From: Ignavibacteriales bacterium
GTDB lineage: Bacteria; Bacteroidota; Ignavibacteria; Ignavibacteriales; Ignavibacteriaceae
Assembly (NCBI GenBank): GCA_003142915.1
Contig: PLNZ01000058.1
Span: 4,852 to 17,827, forward strand
Length of the DNA stretch: 12,976 bases
Reading direction: 5' to 3'
Shown here: positions 6,540 to 12,976 of the stretch, piece by piece
Numbering within the stretch: the stretch's first letter is position 1
Layout of the letters: each line of letters opens with the position of its first letter
Position numbers and translations under genes: made by a program
Notes under the pieces: model-generated
Databases searched by the model: none
Told to the model about the DNA's origin: nothing
Seen by the model: the letters and a program-made list of their open reading frames with translations, nothing else

Positions 6540-7796
6540 CTATGCAGCTGATTTTAGTAATGTATTTTTTGATTTTATGATTAATTTAATAAAAGACTTC
6601 TCATCAAGAAGTTCATTTGCAGCTTCAAGGATGTTTTCTCTTGTTACCGCATCTATATCTTTTATAGCATCATCAATTGATTTTATTTTATTAAAATATA
6701 ATTCCGATTGAGCCATGCGCATCATCCTGTTTGAAGTGCCTTCCAGGCTTAAAAGCAGGCTTCCTTTAATCGATTCTTTTGCTTTGTTTAATTCCCGCTC
6801 GGAAACCTTAATCTCGCGTAATTTTTTAAATTCTTTTAAAACGATAGCAAGTGCCTTATCCATCATTTTGTCATTTGTAGAAAAGTAGACACCAAAAGTT
6901 GAAATATCATAAAAGGAATTTAAGAAGGAGTTTATTTGGTAGGCAATTCCTTTTTTTTCTCTAACCGATTGGAACAATCGTGAGCTACTACCTTCGCCCA
7001 GTATTTGAGAAAGGACGTTTGCGATAGTTCTCTTTTCGTTTTTATATCCATAAGTAGCCCGTCCAATTATAGCGTGAACCTGCTGAATCTCTTTATCAAT
7101 TACCTCAAGTTTCGCAATTGAATTGTTAGGCAAATAATTTTTTCTTTTAATATTCGATGCGCCTAAATCCGTTTTTATATATTTATCTGCAAACCTTAGA
7201 AGCTTTTCATGATTAACAGCGCCCGATGCCGCTATAACCAAGCGGTTGAACCCGTACATTTCTTTCACGAAATTAAATAAATCAGGTTGGGAAAATTTTC
7301 TTAAGTTTTCTTCCGTTCCGATAATCGGCATACTTATGCTGTTTCCTGAAAAAATATTTTCTTCAAACCTATCAAATATTAATTCTTCGGGATTATCTTC
7401 AATATCGTATAACTCATCTATAACAACGCTTGATTCTTTCTTCATTTCGCCGGGTTTAAATGCAGGCTGCTGAATCATATCTGAAAGGACATCAAAAGTT
7501 TTTTCAATATGGTTTTCAAGCCCCCGACCATAATAACACGTATGCTCTTTGGAAGTAAACGCATTTAAGTAGCCGCCGAATGATTCTATATCAACAGCAA
7601 TTTTTTTTGCGGAACGCTTTTTTGTCCCTTTAAACAACATGTGTTCAATAAAATGTGTAATCCCATTATTTTGAAAATTTTCATCCCGTGAACCTACATT
7701 AAACCAGAACCCAAGTGAAAAGGATTTTACATAAGGGATTGTCTCTGAAATTACTTTTATTCCGTTTGGAAGGACTGTCTTATTATATTGGCTCAA
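6540..7796 (-). CDS. M16 family zinc metallopeptidase (start revised)
   Basis: This is a pitrilysin/processing-peptidase-type protease of the single-domain-pair bacterial class. With the start proposed here it has 418 residues, the normal size. The inverted zinc motif is HFIEH, with H48 and H52 as ligands and E51 as catalytic base; the third ligand is E128 in VVIDELYD, 76 residues after H52 as the family requires. The C-terminal half keeps the SSSRLFQSVREKKGIAYQ segment of the substrate-positioning R/Y region. The frame stays open upstream to a TTG at 7863-7865, but that extension (MTTYTHFSIFDLIFLVESKK) is unlike the family and its DNA is a strong promoter. I therefore prefer the TTG at 7794-7796, giving MSQYNKTVLPNGIKV. 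Neither start has a strong ribosome site. There is no signal peptide. The natural substrate is unknown. ald follows after 19 bp. Confidence 0.9.
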   Translation of the reverse strand: MSQYNKTVLPNGIKVISETIPYVKSFSLGFWFNVGSRDENFQNNGITHFIEHMLFKGTKKRSAKKIAVDIESFGGYLNAFTSKEHTCYYGRGLENHIEKTFDVLSDMIQQPAFKPGEMKKESSVVIDELYDIEDNPEELIFDRFEENIFSGNSISMPIIGTEENLRKFSQPDLFNFVKEMYGFNRLVIAASGAVNHEKLLRFADKYIKTDLGASNIKRKNYLPNNSIAKLEVIDKEIQQVHAIIGRATYGYKNEKRTIANVLSQILGEGSSSRLFQSVREKKGIAYQINSFLNSFYDISTFGVYFSTNDKMMDKALAIVLKEFKKLREIKVSERELNKAKESIKGSLLLSLEGTSNRMMRMAQSELYFNKIKSIDDAIKDIDAVTRENILEAANELLDEKSFIKLIIKSKNTLLKSAA

Positions 7797-7836
7797 GTCT
7801 GTTTTTTTCTTAGATTCAACTAAAAATATGAGGTCA

Positions 7837-7865
7837 AATATAGAGAAATGGGTATATGTAGTCAA
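7837..7865 (-). promoter_or_regulatory. Strong predicted promoter for the M16 protease-ald pair
   Basis: On the minus strand TTGACT (7860-7865) is followed by exactly 17 bp and TATATT (7837-7842), each one mismatch from the sigma-70 consensus. The -10 region reads TATATTTG, which also fits the Bacteroidetes -7 motif TAnnTTTG. Transcription would begin near 7830, about 34 bases before the preferred TTG start at 7796. It overlaps the N-terminal codons of the longer open frame, which argues against translation from 7865. Confidence 0.6.
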
Positions 7866-7964
7866 GGAAAGTTAACAGGCAGATGGTCTCCATCAATTGA
7901 CATTTTCATTAAAAGCTCTTTCAGCTTTACAGTTTAAGACGAATTTGCAAGGAGAATTTCAATA

Positions 7965-8699
7965 TTAGGAAATGTCTTTCCTTTGCCTTAAAACTTCAAA
8001 AAGAAGTATGCCTGTCGCAACAGAAACATTTAATGATTGGATTTTCCCTTTCATGGGGATGTTTATGAGGAAGTCGCAATTATCGGCTGTAAGTTTTCTA
8101 ATACCTTTTTCTTCATTACCCACTACCAGGGCTAAGGGTATTTTATAATCTACCCCGGCATAATCTTTAGAATTATCCAAAGAAGAACCGGCAATCCAAA
8201 ATCCATTATCTCTAAGTTCTTTCATTGTTTGAGATAAATTATTTACGACACACATTTTAACATATTCGGCGGCTCCTGCTGAAGTTTTGGCAACGGTATC
8301 ATTTACAGGGGCGCTGTTATGTTTAGTTATAATTACACCGTCAACACCACTACAATCGGCAGTACGAAGAATTGCACCTAGATTATGTGTATCCTGGATG
8401 GAATCAAGAATTAGTATTAAAGGATAAGTTGATTGCTTTGCGGTTGAAATTATTTCGTTTAAAGTATAATATTTTTGCTCCAGCTTAATTGCAACAACTC
8501 CCTGCGTATTGGGATGGATAGTAATAGCTTTTAATTTTTCCAGCGGAATTTCATTGCACTTTATTCCCTTTTTCTTAGAAGCAATTCTTATTGCATCTAA
8601 AATAGAACCTTTTTGTCCATATAAAATATAAACCTGATCAATTTGTCCCCCTGAATTTACTGCTTCAAGAACGGGTTTACGTCCAATTATAAGATTCAT
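7965..8699 (-). CDS. rlmB: 23S rRNA (guanosine-2'-O-)-methyltransferase RlmB, SpoU/TrmH family
   Basis: This 244-residue SPOUT methyltransferase has the RlmB arrangement: a small N-terminal RNA-binding domain beginning MNLIIGRKPVLEAV, then the knotted catalytic domain. RlmB in E. coli methylates the 2'-O of G2251 in the peptidyl-transferase loop of 23S rRNA, using S-adenosylmethionine. Motif 1 has N106 and R112 in DTHNLGAILRTAD, motif 2 is LVVGNEEKGI at 191-200, and motif 3, IPMKGKIQSLNVSVA (224-238), holds the conserved SLNVS. The ATG at 8697-8699 has no good ribosome site. A 118-bp MITE-like element ends 21 bp upstream, between this gene and lgt, so it may have displaced or supplied the promoter. 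The tRNA methyltransferase TrmH is a relative, but the N-terminal domain favours RlmB. Confidence 0.9.
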   Translation of the reverse strand: MNLIIGRKPVLEAVNSGGQIDQVYILYGQKGSILDAIRIASKKKGIKCNEIPLEKLKAITIHPNTQGVVAIKLEQKYYTLNEIISTAKQSTYPLILILDSIQDTHNLGAILRTADCSGVDGVIITKHNSAPVNDTVAKTSAGAAEYVKMCVVNNLSQTMKELRDNGFWIAGSSLDNSKDYAGVDYKIPLALVVGNEEKGIRKLTADNCDFLINIPMKGKIQSLNVSVATGILLFEVLRQRKDIS

Positions 8700-8719
8700 A
8701 TGATACTTTTATAAAAAAT

Positions 8720-8837
8720 GAGGCTGACTAAAAAGTAACTTTAGAATACTACAGTAAAATTACTATTTTAATTTTAGTCAATATTGAGCCATAATAAGGG
8801 TCGGCTTGGCAAGTCGACCTATATTTTAGTCAGCCTC
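8720..8837. mobile_element. MITE-like element, 118 bp with 14-bp terminal inverted repeats
   Basis: GAGGCTGACTAAAA (8720-8733) and TTTTAGTCAGCCTC (8824-8837) are perfect reverse complements and nearly fill the spacer between lgt and rlmB. Ends reading GAGGCTG followed by an A-run resemble the termini of several insertion sequence families; I recall this for IS1182-like elements, but it is unchecked. The inside has no coding capacity. It holds a strong hairpin, GGTCGGCTT-GGC-AAGTCGACC (8799-8819, one G-T wobble), and an extra copy of the end motif, TTTTAGTCA (8772-8780). No clear target-site duplication is seen in the flanks (left ...AAAAAAT, right GTAAATAG). A long-loop RNA hairpin is the alternative. 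Confidence 0.55.
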
Positions 8838-8845
8838 GTAAATAG

Positions 8846-9766
8846 TTATTTTTTGTGTTGTTCTAATTTAAAAGGCGGTGGAACAAATTTAGGAAATTTA
8901 TCTTTATTCTTATCAAGATATACAAAACCTGCAGTACCAATTATAATTAAAATTATTGATATTAATTGCGCTTCCGATAAGCCGAAAAGCAAATGCGGGT
9001 TTAGTCTTAAAAATTCTACAGAAAACCGTTCAACCCCGGCAAATATTAAATACAGCATAAATAATTTGCCGTCTGTCCAGTCTTTTTTTCTTAGATACCA
9101 GAGAATAAAAAAGATAACTGTGCAAATAAGAAATTCATAAACAGGAGTTGGATGAAGGCGGATAACCTCATCAAATTTTGTTATTATACCGTATTGATCT
9201 GATCTTACAAACCGGGAAGATAGATCATGGAAGTTATCTCTAACAGCTAATGCCGGATTGTCAATATAATATTGTTTTAATACATCGGCAGGTTTTACAG
9301 TACCGTTTGCAAAATTAGTCCCCCAGAACAGAGATGTTGGTATGCCATAATCACCATCACCGGCAAGCTGGCAGCCTATCCTGCCTATTCCGTATGCCAG
9401 GATAAGAGATGGAGAGGCTGCATCGCTGATAAATAAAAATGAAATTTTCTTCTTCTTTAAATATACTGCAATTACTACAGCAGCTAAGATCAACCCGCCG
9501 TAAAAAGTAAGACCGCCGGGCGAAAATGCACTCAGAAAAGGATTTGCAATAAACGAATCCCAGTTTTCGATTAAATCTAAAACTTTGCTTCCGATTATCC
9601 CAAAAATTATAGCAAGCAAAGTAATTTCTGTTGCCAGGGACGGGTTTAATTTTCTTCTTTCAAATTCCTTTGTTAATATGTAGCTGGAGATGATAAAAGC
9701 AATACCTACCATCAATCCGAAGCTATATACTGTAAATGGTCCTATCTTGAAAAGTTCCGGATACAT
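8846..9766 (-). CDS. lgt: Phosphatidylglycerol-prolipoprotein diacylglyceryl transferase (Lgt)
   Basis: This inner-membrane enzyme transfers diacylglycerol from phosphatidylglycerol to the lipobox cysteine of prolipoproteins, the first step of bacterial lipoprotein maturation. It has 306 residues with about seven hydrophobic segments. Conserved parts are SPGGLTFYGGLI (82-93), the signature GIGRIGCQLAGDGDYG (126-141) with the essential arginine R129, HPTPVYE (205-211), and ERFSVEFLR (246-254), which has the second conserved arginine region. In E. coli the signature reads GRxGNFxN; here C132-Q133 replaces N-F, a variant form. A hydrophilic stretch of about 50 residues between the signature and HPTPVYE and a basic, proline-containing tail (FPKFVPPPFK) make it longer than average. 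The ATG has AAGGA at suitable spacing. It follows hisS by 56 bp and is separated from rlmB by the MITE-like element. Confidence 0.93.
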   Translation of the reverse strand: MYPELFKIGPFTVYSFGLMVGIAFIISSYILTKEFERRKLNPSLATEITLLAIIFGIIGSKVLDLIENWDSFIANPFLSAFSPGGLTFYGGLILAAVVIAVYLKKKKISFLFISDAASPSLILAYGIGRIGCQLAGDGDYGIPTSLFWGTNFANGTVKPADVLKQYYIDNPALAVRDNFHDLSSRFVRSDQYGIITKFDEVIRLHPTPVYEFLICTVIFFILWYLRKKDWTDGKLFMLYLIFAGVERFSVEFLRLNPHLLFGLSEAQLISIILIIIGTAGFVYLDKNKDKFPKFVPPPFKLEQHKK

Positions 9767-9822
9767 TAAAGTATTCCTTGCTTACTTGTGTACAATAATT
9801 TTAATTATATATAATAATCAGT

Positions 9823-11082
9823 TCATTTACGGACAAGGTTGATTATTTCCGAATAATTATCAAGCCCAATTAATTTTTGCTCTCCTGTTCCCATATTTTT
9901 CAAATTCAATTTTCCCGATTGAAATTCATCACCACCGATGAATAATACATACCTGGCATTGAATTTATTGGCTTCCCGCATTTGTGCTTTAACACTGCGA
10001 TCAAGATAATCATAATCCACCACAAGATCACCTTTTCTAAAATACAAAGCAAGATCAAAAACTTTAGAAGACAAATTTTTATCGAGCTTAATTATATAAA
10101 GGTCAATATTTTCTTCAGGCAAATTCAGAGATTGTTCGTTTTCGCATGCAAAAAGAATTCTTTCCATACCTGCAGCAAAACCTACACCGGGCGTAGGTTC
10201 TCCGCCGAGTTGTTCAACAAGCAAATCATACCTTCCGCCGCCGCAAAGGGCGCTTTGTGAACCGACCTTGCCGCTAACTATTTCAAACGTAGTTTTTGTG
10301 TAATAGTCTAATCCCCTGACAAGTTTTGGATCTATTTCAAAAGGGATATTGGATTGCTTAAGAAGATTTTTTACAACTTCAAAGTCGGTCCTACTCTCTT
10401 CATCTATATAATCAATTAAAAATGGAGCGCTCTTAAGTATTTCCTGATCCGATTCTACTTTGCTGTCAAAAATTCTTAATATATTCTGATCGAGACGTTT
10501 TCTGCTGTCCCCGGAAAGTTTGTCTTTAGAATCATTTAAGAATTCCCGCAAAAGATTTTTATAATTCTCTCTTGATCCAGGGACACCGAGTGAATTCAAT
10601 TTTACAGTTAGGTCTTTAAGTCCCAACCCGGATAAGATTTTATAAACAATTATTATGATTTCGGCATCAAGCAGCGGTGAGGTACTTCCCAAAGCTTCGC
10701 CGCCAAACTGATGAAATTGGCGCTGCCTGCCTGCCTGGGGCCTTTCCTGCCGGAACATTGGAGAAATATAAAAAAATTTATTCAACGACTGATATTTACC
10801 CAGCGAGTGTTCAATAAAAGCTCTAACAACCGATGCGGTCATTTCAGGTTTTAAGGTAAGGCTTGTTTTACCTTTATCGATGAAGGTATACATCTCTTTG
10901 CCAACAATATCGGTCTCTTCACCGATACTGCGCGCAAATAAAGCAGTTTCTTCAAAGACAGGAGTACGAATTTCTTTATAATTAAAACCCGTAAAAATTT
11001 CTTCAACAACTTTTTCCAAATACTTCCATCTTTGTATTTCAGTTGGAAGTATATCTTTTGTCCCTGTAATTGCTTTAAGCAT
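9823..11082 (-). CDS. hisS: Histidine--tRNA ligase (HisRS)
   Basis: This class II aminoacyl-tRNA synthetase charges tRNA-His in the cytoplasm. Its 419 residues are normal for bacterial HisRS. Motif 1 lies around FNYKEIRTPVFEE (33-45). The TLKPEMTASVVRA segment (76-88) and motif 2, FRQERPQAGRQRQFHQFG (110-127), carry ATP contacts. The histidine-specific motifs LVRGLDYYTKTTFE (254-267, with R256) and CGGGRYD (280-286) are intact, and motif 3 ends in GMERIL (305-310). The anticodon-binding domain occupies about 325-419. The stop is TGA. The ATG at 11080-11082 lacks an obvious ribosome site but gives the expected N-terminus, MLKAITGTKDILP. This is not the HisZ paralogue, since the catalytic motifs are complete. 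The neighbours lgt and ptsN imply no pathway link. Confidence 0.97.
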   Translation of the reverse strand: MLKAITGTKDILPTEIQRWKYLEKVVEEIFTGFNYKEIRTPVFEETALFARSIGEETDIVGKEMYTFIDKGKTSLTLKPEMTASVVRAFIEHSLGKYQSLNKFFYISPMFRQERPQAGRQRQFHQFGGEALGSTSPLLDAEIIIIVYKILSGLGLKDLTVKLNSLGVPGSRENYKNLLREFLNDSKDKLSGDSRKRLDQNILRIFDSKVESDQEILKSAPFLIDYIDEESRTDFEVVKNLLKQSNIPFEIDPKLVRGLDYYTKTTFEIVSGKVGSQSALCGGGRYDLLVEQLGGEPTPGVGFAAGMERILFACENEQSLNLPEENIDLYIIKLDKNLSSKVFDLALYFRKGDLVVDYDYLDRSVKAQMREANKFNARYVLFIGGDEFQSGKLNLKNMGTGEQKLIGLDNYSEIINLVRK

Positions 11083-11252
11083 AAATGTTATATTTTCTTT
11101 TCAGAAGTGTTTTGCGATAAGTAAAATACATTTCCCCGAATAAATATAATCATGTTCCTACTTCCACATTTAAGTGAATATTTATCATCATATATGTCTT
11201 TATAAATTCCGGCAGGCAGATATTTAAGACTCTATCTCTATAGAAGAAGCGG

Positions 11253-11723
11253 TTAAACTTCAAAGTAATTTTCTTCTTCTTTTTTGAATATTTCTAAAAT
11301 TTCTTCCGAGGTTGTTGCTTTAATCAATTTTTCCCTGAATTCATCTTTATTCATCATGCGGGAAATACGGCTTAAAAGCTTTATATGTTTACTTACAAGA
11401 TTATCTTTACCGACGAGAAGGAAAACAAGGTTGACCGGACGACCGTCGAGTGAATCATATTCAATCGGTTTATTAGATTTTCCGAATGCAGCCAGAATAT
11501 CATTTATAGCATTTGTTTTACCATGCGGAATTGCAAATCCTTTACCTACCCCTGTAGACATGATCTTTTCTCTTTCCAGAACTGCATCTCTAATTTTCCC
11601 TAAGTCTATTACTCTCGGATCTTTTTTAAATAAATCAATCAGTTCATTTATAACTTCTTCTTTTGTTTGTCCCTGAAGATCCGGAATGATAAAATTTTTA
11701 TTTAATAAATCCAATACTTTCAT
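11253..11723 (-). CDS. ptsN: PTS EIIA domain protein, PtsN/fructose type
   Basis: This 156-residue single-domain EIIA protein belongs to the mannitol/fructose/PtsN class. The phosphorylated histidine lies in GFAIPHGKT (H67 counted from the ATG), and the second active-site histidine is H113 in VSKHIKLLSR. The C-terminal EFREKLIKATTSEEILEIF is the typical last helix pair. No EIIB or EIIC permease genes are nearby, so a regulatory role like that of EIIA-Ntr is more likely than sugar uptake; this is inference. The frame begins one codon earlier with TTG at 11724-11726, but the ATG at 11721-11723 is preferred: GGTGG sits 6 bases before it. It lies 170 bp upstream of hisS and 189 bp downstream of the TPR gene, so it may have its own promoter, which I could not place. 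Confidence 0.85.
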   Translation of the reverse strand: MKVLDLLNKNFIIPDLQGQTKEEVINELIDLFKKDPRVIDLGKIRDAVLEREKIMSTGVGKGFAIPHGKTNAINDILAAFGKSNKPIEYDSLDGRPVNLVFLLVGKDNLVSKHIKLLSRISRMMNKDEFREKLIKATTSEEILEIFKKEEENYFEV

Positions 11724-11882
11724 CAAATACCACCGGCTTTCATCTGGTTAAATAAAATTTCTTAAAATCAACGTTTAATTTAATATTCTATTCTAAGTTT
11801 AGCAATTATGAGCCATTACAATAAAAAAAATTGTACCTCTTGCTCACACAGCATTTTTTTGACATTTTCCGAATTATACTCG

Positions 11883-11898
11883 AATTTCAACTGAAATT
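11883..11898. repeat. Short dyad downstream of the TPR gene
   Basis: AATTTCA (11883-11889) and TGAAATT (11892-11898) are exact reverse complements around AC. On the minus strand the dyad begins 17 bases past the TPR stop codon. It is followed by TTCGAGTATAATTC rather than a T-run, so it is not a standard terminator. The TATAAT at its downstream side could be a -10 box for ptsN, but no matching -35 was found. Confidence 0.25.
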
Positions 11899-11915
11899 GG
11901 GCTTAAAGAGATAGT

Positions 11916-12401
11916 TTAATTTAACAGAGTTGAGATTTTAATTACAGCATTTTGCGCAGGTTCATAATTGTCGTCAATTGTAATAGCTTTATTGAAATGT
12001 TTTAAAGCTTTCAGCCAATCACCCTTTTTTTCATATATTTTCCCGAGATTATAATAGGAGTGACAGTTTGAATCAGCGCTATTCATTTCAATAGCCTTTT
12101 CAAACCAATGGATAGCGTCTTCTTCCCTCCCCAGACTTACCAGATAAGATCCTATATCGTGATATGATTCTCCAAACTCAGGCTCCAGTTCAACAGCTTT
12201 TTTACATTCTTCTATTGCAAGATCATATTTACCCTTTAGACTATAGACAACGCCCAGACAAGTATAAGCTTTTGCAGTCGGGCACATTCTGATTGAAGCC
12301 CGATACGCTACAATAGCGTTTTCAAGTTTCCCGTCAACATGCAGTTTATAAGCAGTATCAAAGTATTCGGCTGCTAAAGAAATACTATTTTTTTTAATCA
12401 T
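11916..12401 (-). CDS. Tetratricopeptide repeat protein
   Basis: This small protein of 161 residues consists almost wholly of four TPR units, at about residues 10-42, 44-76, 78-110 and 114-147. Each shows the W/Y-LG-Y-A-F-A-P pattern; clear examples are YTCLGVVYSLKGKYDLAIEE and YYNLGKIYEKKGDWLKALKH. TPR arrays form a superhelical scaffold for protein-protein contacts. There is no signal peptide, membrane segment or catalytic domain, so a cytoplasmic adaptor is expected, with partner unknown. The ATG at 12399-12401 lacks a clear ribosome site, but the first repeat begins soon after it and the upstream sequence is AT-rich and non-coding. It lies alone between two spacers of 257 and 189 bp. The neighbouring ptsN and yihY genes do not point to a particular function. 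Confidence 0.85.
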   Translation of the reverse strand: MIKKNSISLAAEYFDTAYKLHVDGKLENAIVAYRASIRMCPTAKAYTCLGVVYSLKGKYDLAIEECKKAVELEPEFGESYHDIGSYLVSLGREEDAIHWFEKAIEMNSADSNCHSYYNLGKIYEKKGDWLKALKHFNKAITIDDNYEPAQNAVIKISTLLN

Positions 12402-12658
12402 AATAAGGACTTTATTAAATAATTTACAAATGTCTTACATAGAATACTTTATTTTTGCATGCTAAATAACATTTAATACAAAAAATATCAATTTAGGTTC
12501 GATAAGAGGTATATTTTCCCATAGCAAAGTAATTTTGAATCGATGAAAAACTTTGAATCTGTGTAAATAGCTGCGTCGTTCTTAATTAAGAATAAAAAAT
12601 GAACCTTAAAAGAAGATATTTTAAACTTCTGAGCTGTATATCAATTTAACGCGGTTAT
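12402..12658. other. Intergenic region between yihY and the TPR gene
   Basis: These 257 bp are AT-rich with no supportable gene. They contain a perfect 14-bp palindrome, TTCTTAATTAAGAA (12579-12592). Nearer yihY, a weak stem AGAAG...CTTCT (12613-12632 region) is followed on the minus strand by TTTT and could serve as a poor terminator for yihY. Neither is strong. No promoter could be assigned with confidence. Confidence 0.4.
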
Positions 12659-12976
12659 TTAATCAGATATTATTTTTCGTTCAATATATAATCTTCCAAT
12701 TTCAGCGCCGATTATAAACACAGCACATGAGTAATATATCCAGAAAGCTACAACAACTACCAAAGCGTAAGCTCCGTAAATCCTGTTGAATGTTCCAAAA
12801 TGGTGAAGATAAAATCCAAATCCCTGTTTTGCAGCTTCCCAAAGAACAGCAGCCCATAAAGCACTTACCAAAGTAGGATTTCTACCCGGCTTTCTGACCG
12901 GAACAGTCATATATAAAATAAAAAAAATAATGAAGATTAAAACAAGCGAAATTAATGAAAGCATAAAATGTTCAAA
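12659..12976 (-). CDS. YihY/UPF0761 family inner-membrane protein, C-terminal part
   Basis: The frame is open to the right edge of the window, so only the last 105 residues or so are present; the ATG at 12962-12964 is internal, because in-frame codons for F, E, H and F precede it. The fragment contains a hydrophobic helix (LSLISLVLIFIIFFILYMTV), then the conserved cytoplasmic turn PVRKPGRNPTLVSALWAAVLWE, then FGFYLHHFGTFNRIYGAYA and a last helix ending IIGAEIGRLY. This order is characteristic of the YihY/BrkB-like family (once misnamed ribonuclease BN). The biochemical role of the family is not established; a transporter or envelope function is usually supposed. It is separated from the TPR gene by 257 bp. 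Confidence 0.88.
   Translation of the reverse strand, partial: FEHFMLSLISLVLIFIIFFILYMTVPVRKPGRNPTLVSALWAAVLWEAAKQGFGFYLHHFGTFNRIYGAYALVVVVAFWIYYSCAVFIIGAEIGRLYIERKIISD

Noticed and set aside
8784..9140. 118-residue plus-strand open frame over the MITE-like element and the end of lgt
   Set aside because: Most of it is antisense to lgt. There is no ribosome site or recognisable domain.
10720..10745. Tandem CTGCC-like repeats within hisS
   Set aside because: They encode the conserved motif 2 (ERPQAGRQRQF) of HisRS, so the repetition is explained by codon choice in a required protein segment.
11284..11676. 130-residue plus-strand open frame opposite ptsN
   Set aside because: It is fully antisense to the conserved EIIA domain and has no independent support.
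12613..12632. Intrinsic terminator for yihY
   Set aside because: The stem is only 5 bp of mostly A-T pairs with a 10-base loop and a T-run of four; too weak to list as a terminator.

Overview
The window is a low-GC bacterial chromosome segment in which every recognisable gene lies on the minus strand. All products are housekeeping or energy-metabolism proteins. I see no phage, plasmid, CRISPR, toxin-antitoxin or other defence genes, and no rRNA or tRNA. Protein character (short NuoG, an Lgt with a GRIGCQLAGDGDYG signature, a 371-residue alanine dehydrogenase) and one promoter that fits both the sigma-70 pattern and the Bacteroidetes -7 motif TAnnTTTG point to the FCB group, possibly Ignavibacteria. 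That placement is an inference, not a measurement.

In the direction of transcription (right to left) the layout is as follows. A YihY/UPF0761 membrane protein is cut by the right edge (12659-12976). Next come a four-repeat TPR protein (11916-12401), a PtsN-type PTS EIIA protein (11253-11723), histidyl-tRNA synthetase (9823-11082), prolipoprotein diacylglyceryl transferase Lgt (8846-9766), 23S rRNA methyltransferase RlmB (7965-8699), an M16 zinc protease (6540-7796, start revised) and alanine dehydrogenase (5405-6520). Three complex I genes follow, nuoG (3544-5226), nuoH (2488-3519) and nuoI (1866-2360), and then the YifB/ComM AAA+ ATPase (24-1562).

The complex I block carries the peripheral iron-sulfur subunits NuoG and NuoI and the quinone-site membrane subunit NuoH. 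The usual neighbours nuoF upstream and nuoJKLMN downstream are absent. If the organism makes complex I, the remaining subunits must be encoded elsewhere. nuoH is interrupted by an in-frame TGA at 3091-3093 with a perfect 6-bp hairpin directly behind it. Reading frame and conserved sequence continue on the far side.

The least ordinary DNA lies between genes. Several spacers hold distinct palindromic elements: a 10-bp perfect hairpin nested in a longer dyad (1764-1812), a pair of related small hairpins inside the nuoH-nuoI gap (2431-2471), a nested 14-bp inverted repeat overlapping a candidate nuoG promoter (5287-5360), a GC-rich hairpin (5266-5285), and a 118-bp MITE-like element with 14-bp terminal inverted repeats (8720-8837). 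I found no convincing new multi-gene system. The best leads are the nuoH TGA, the MITE-like element and the nuoG promoter structure.
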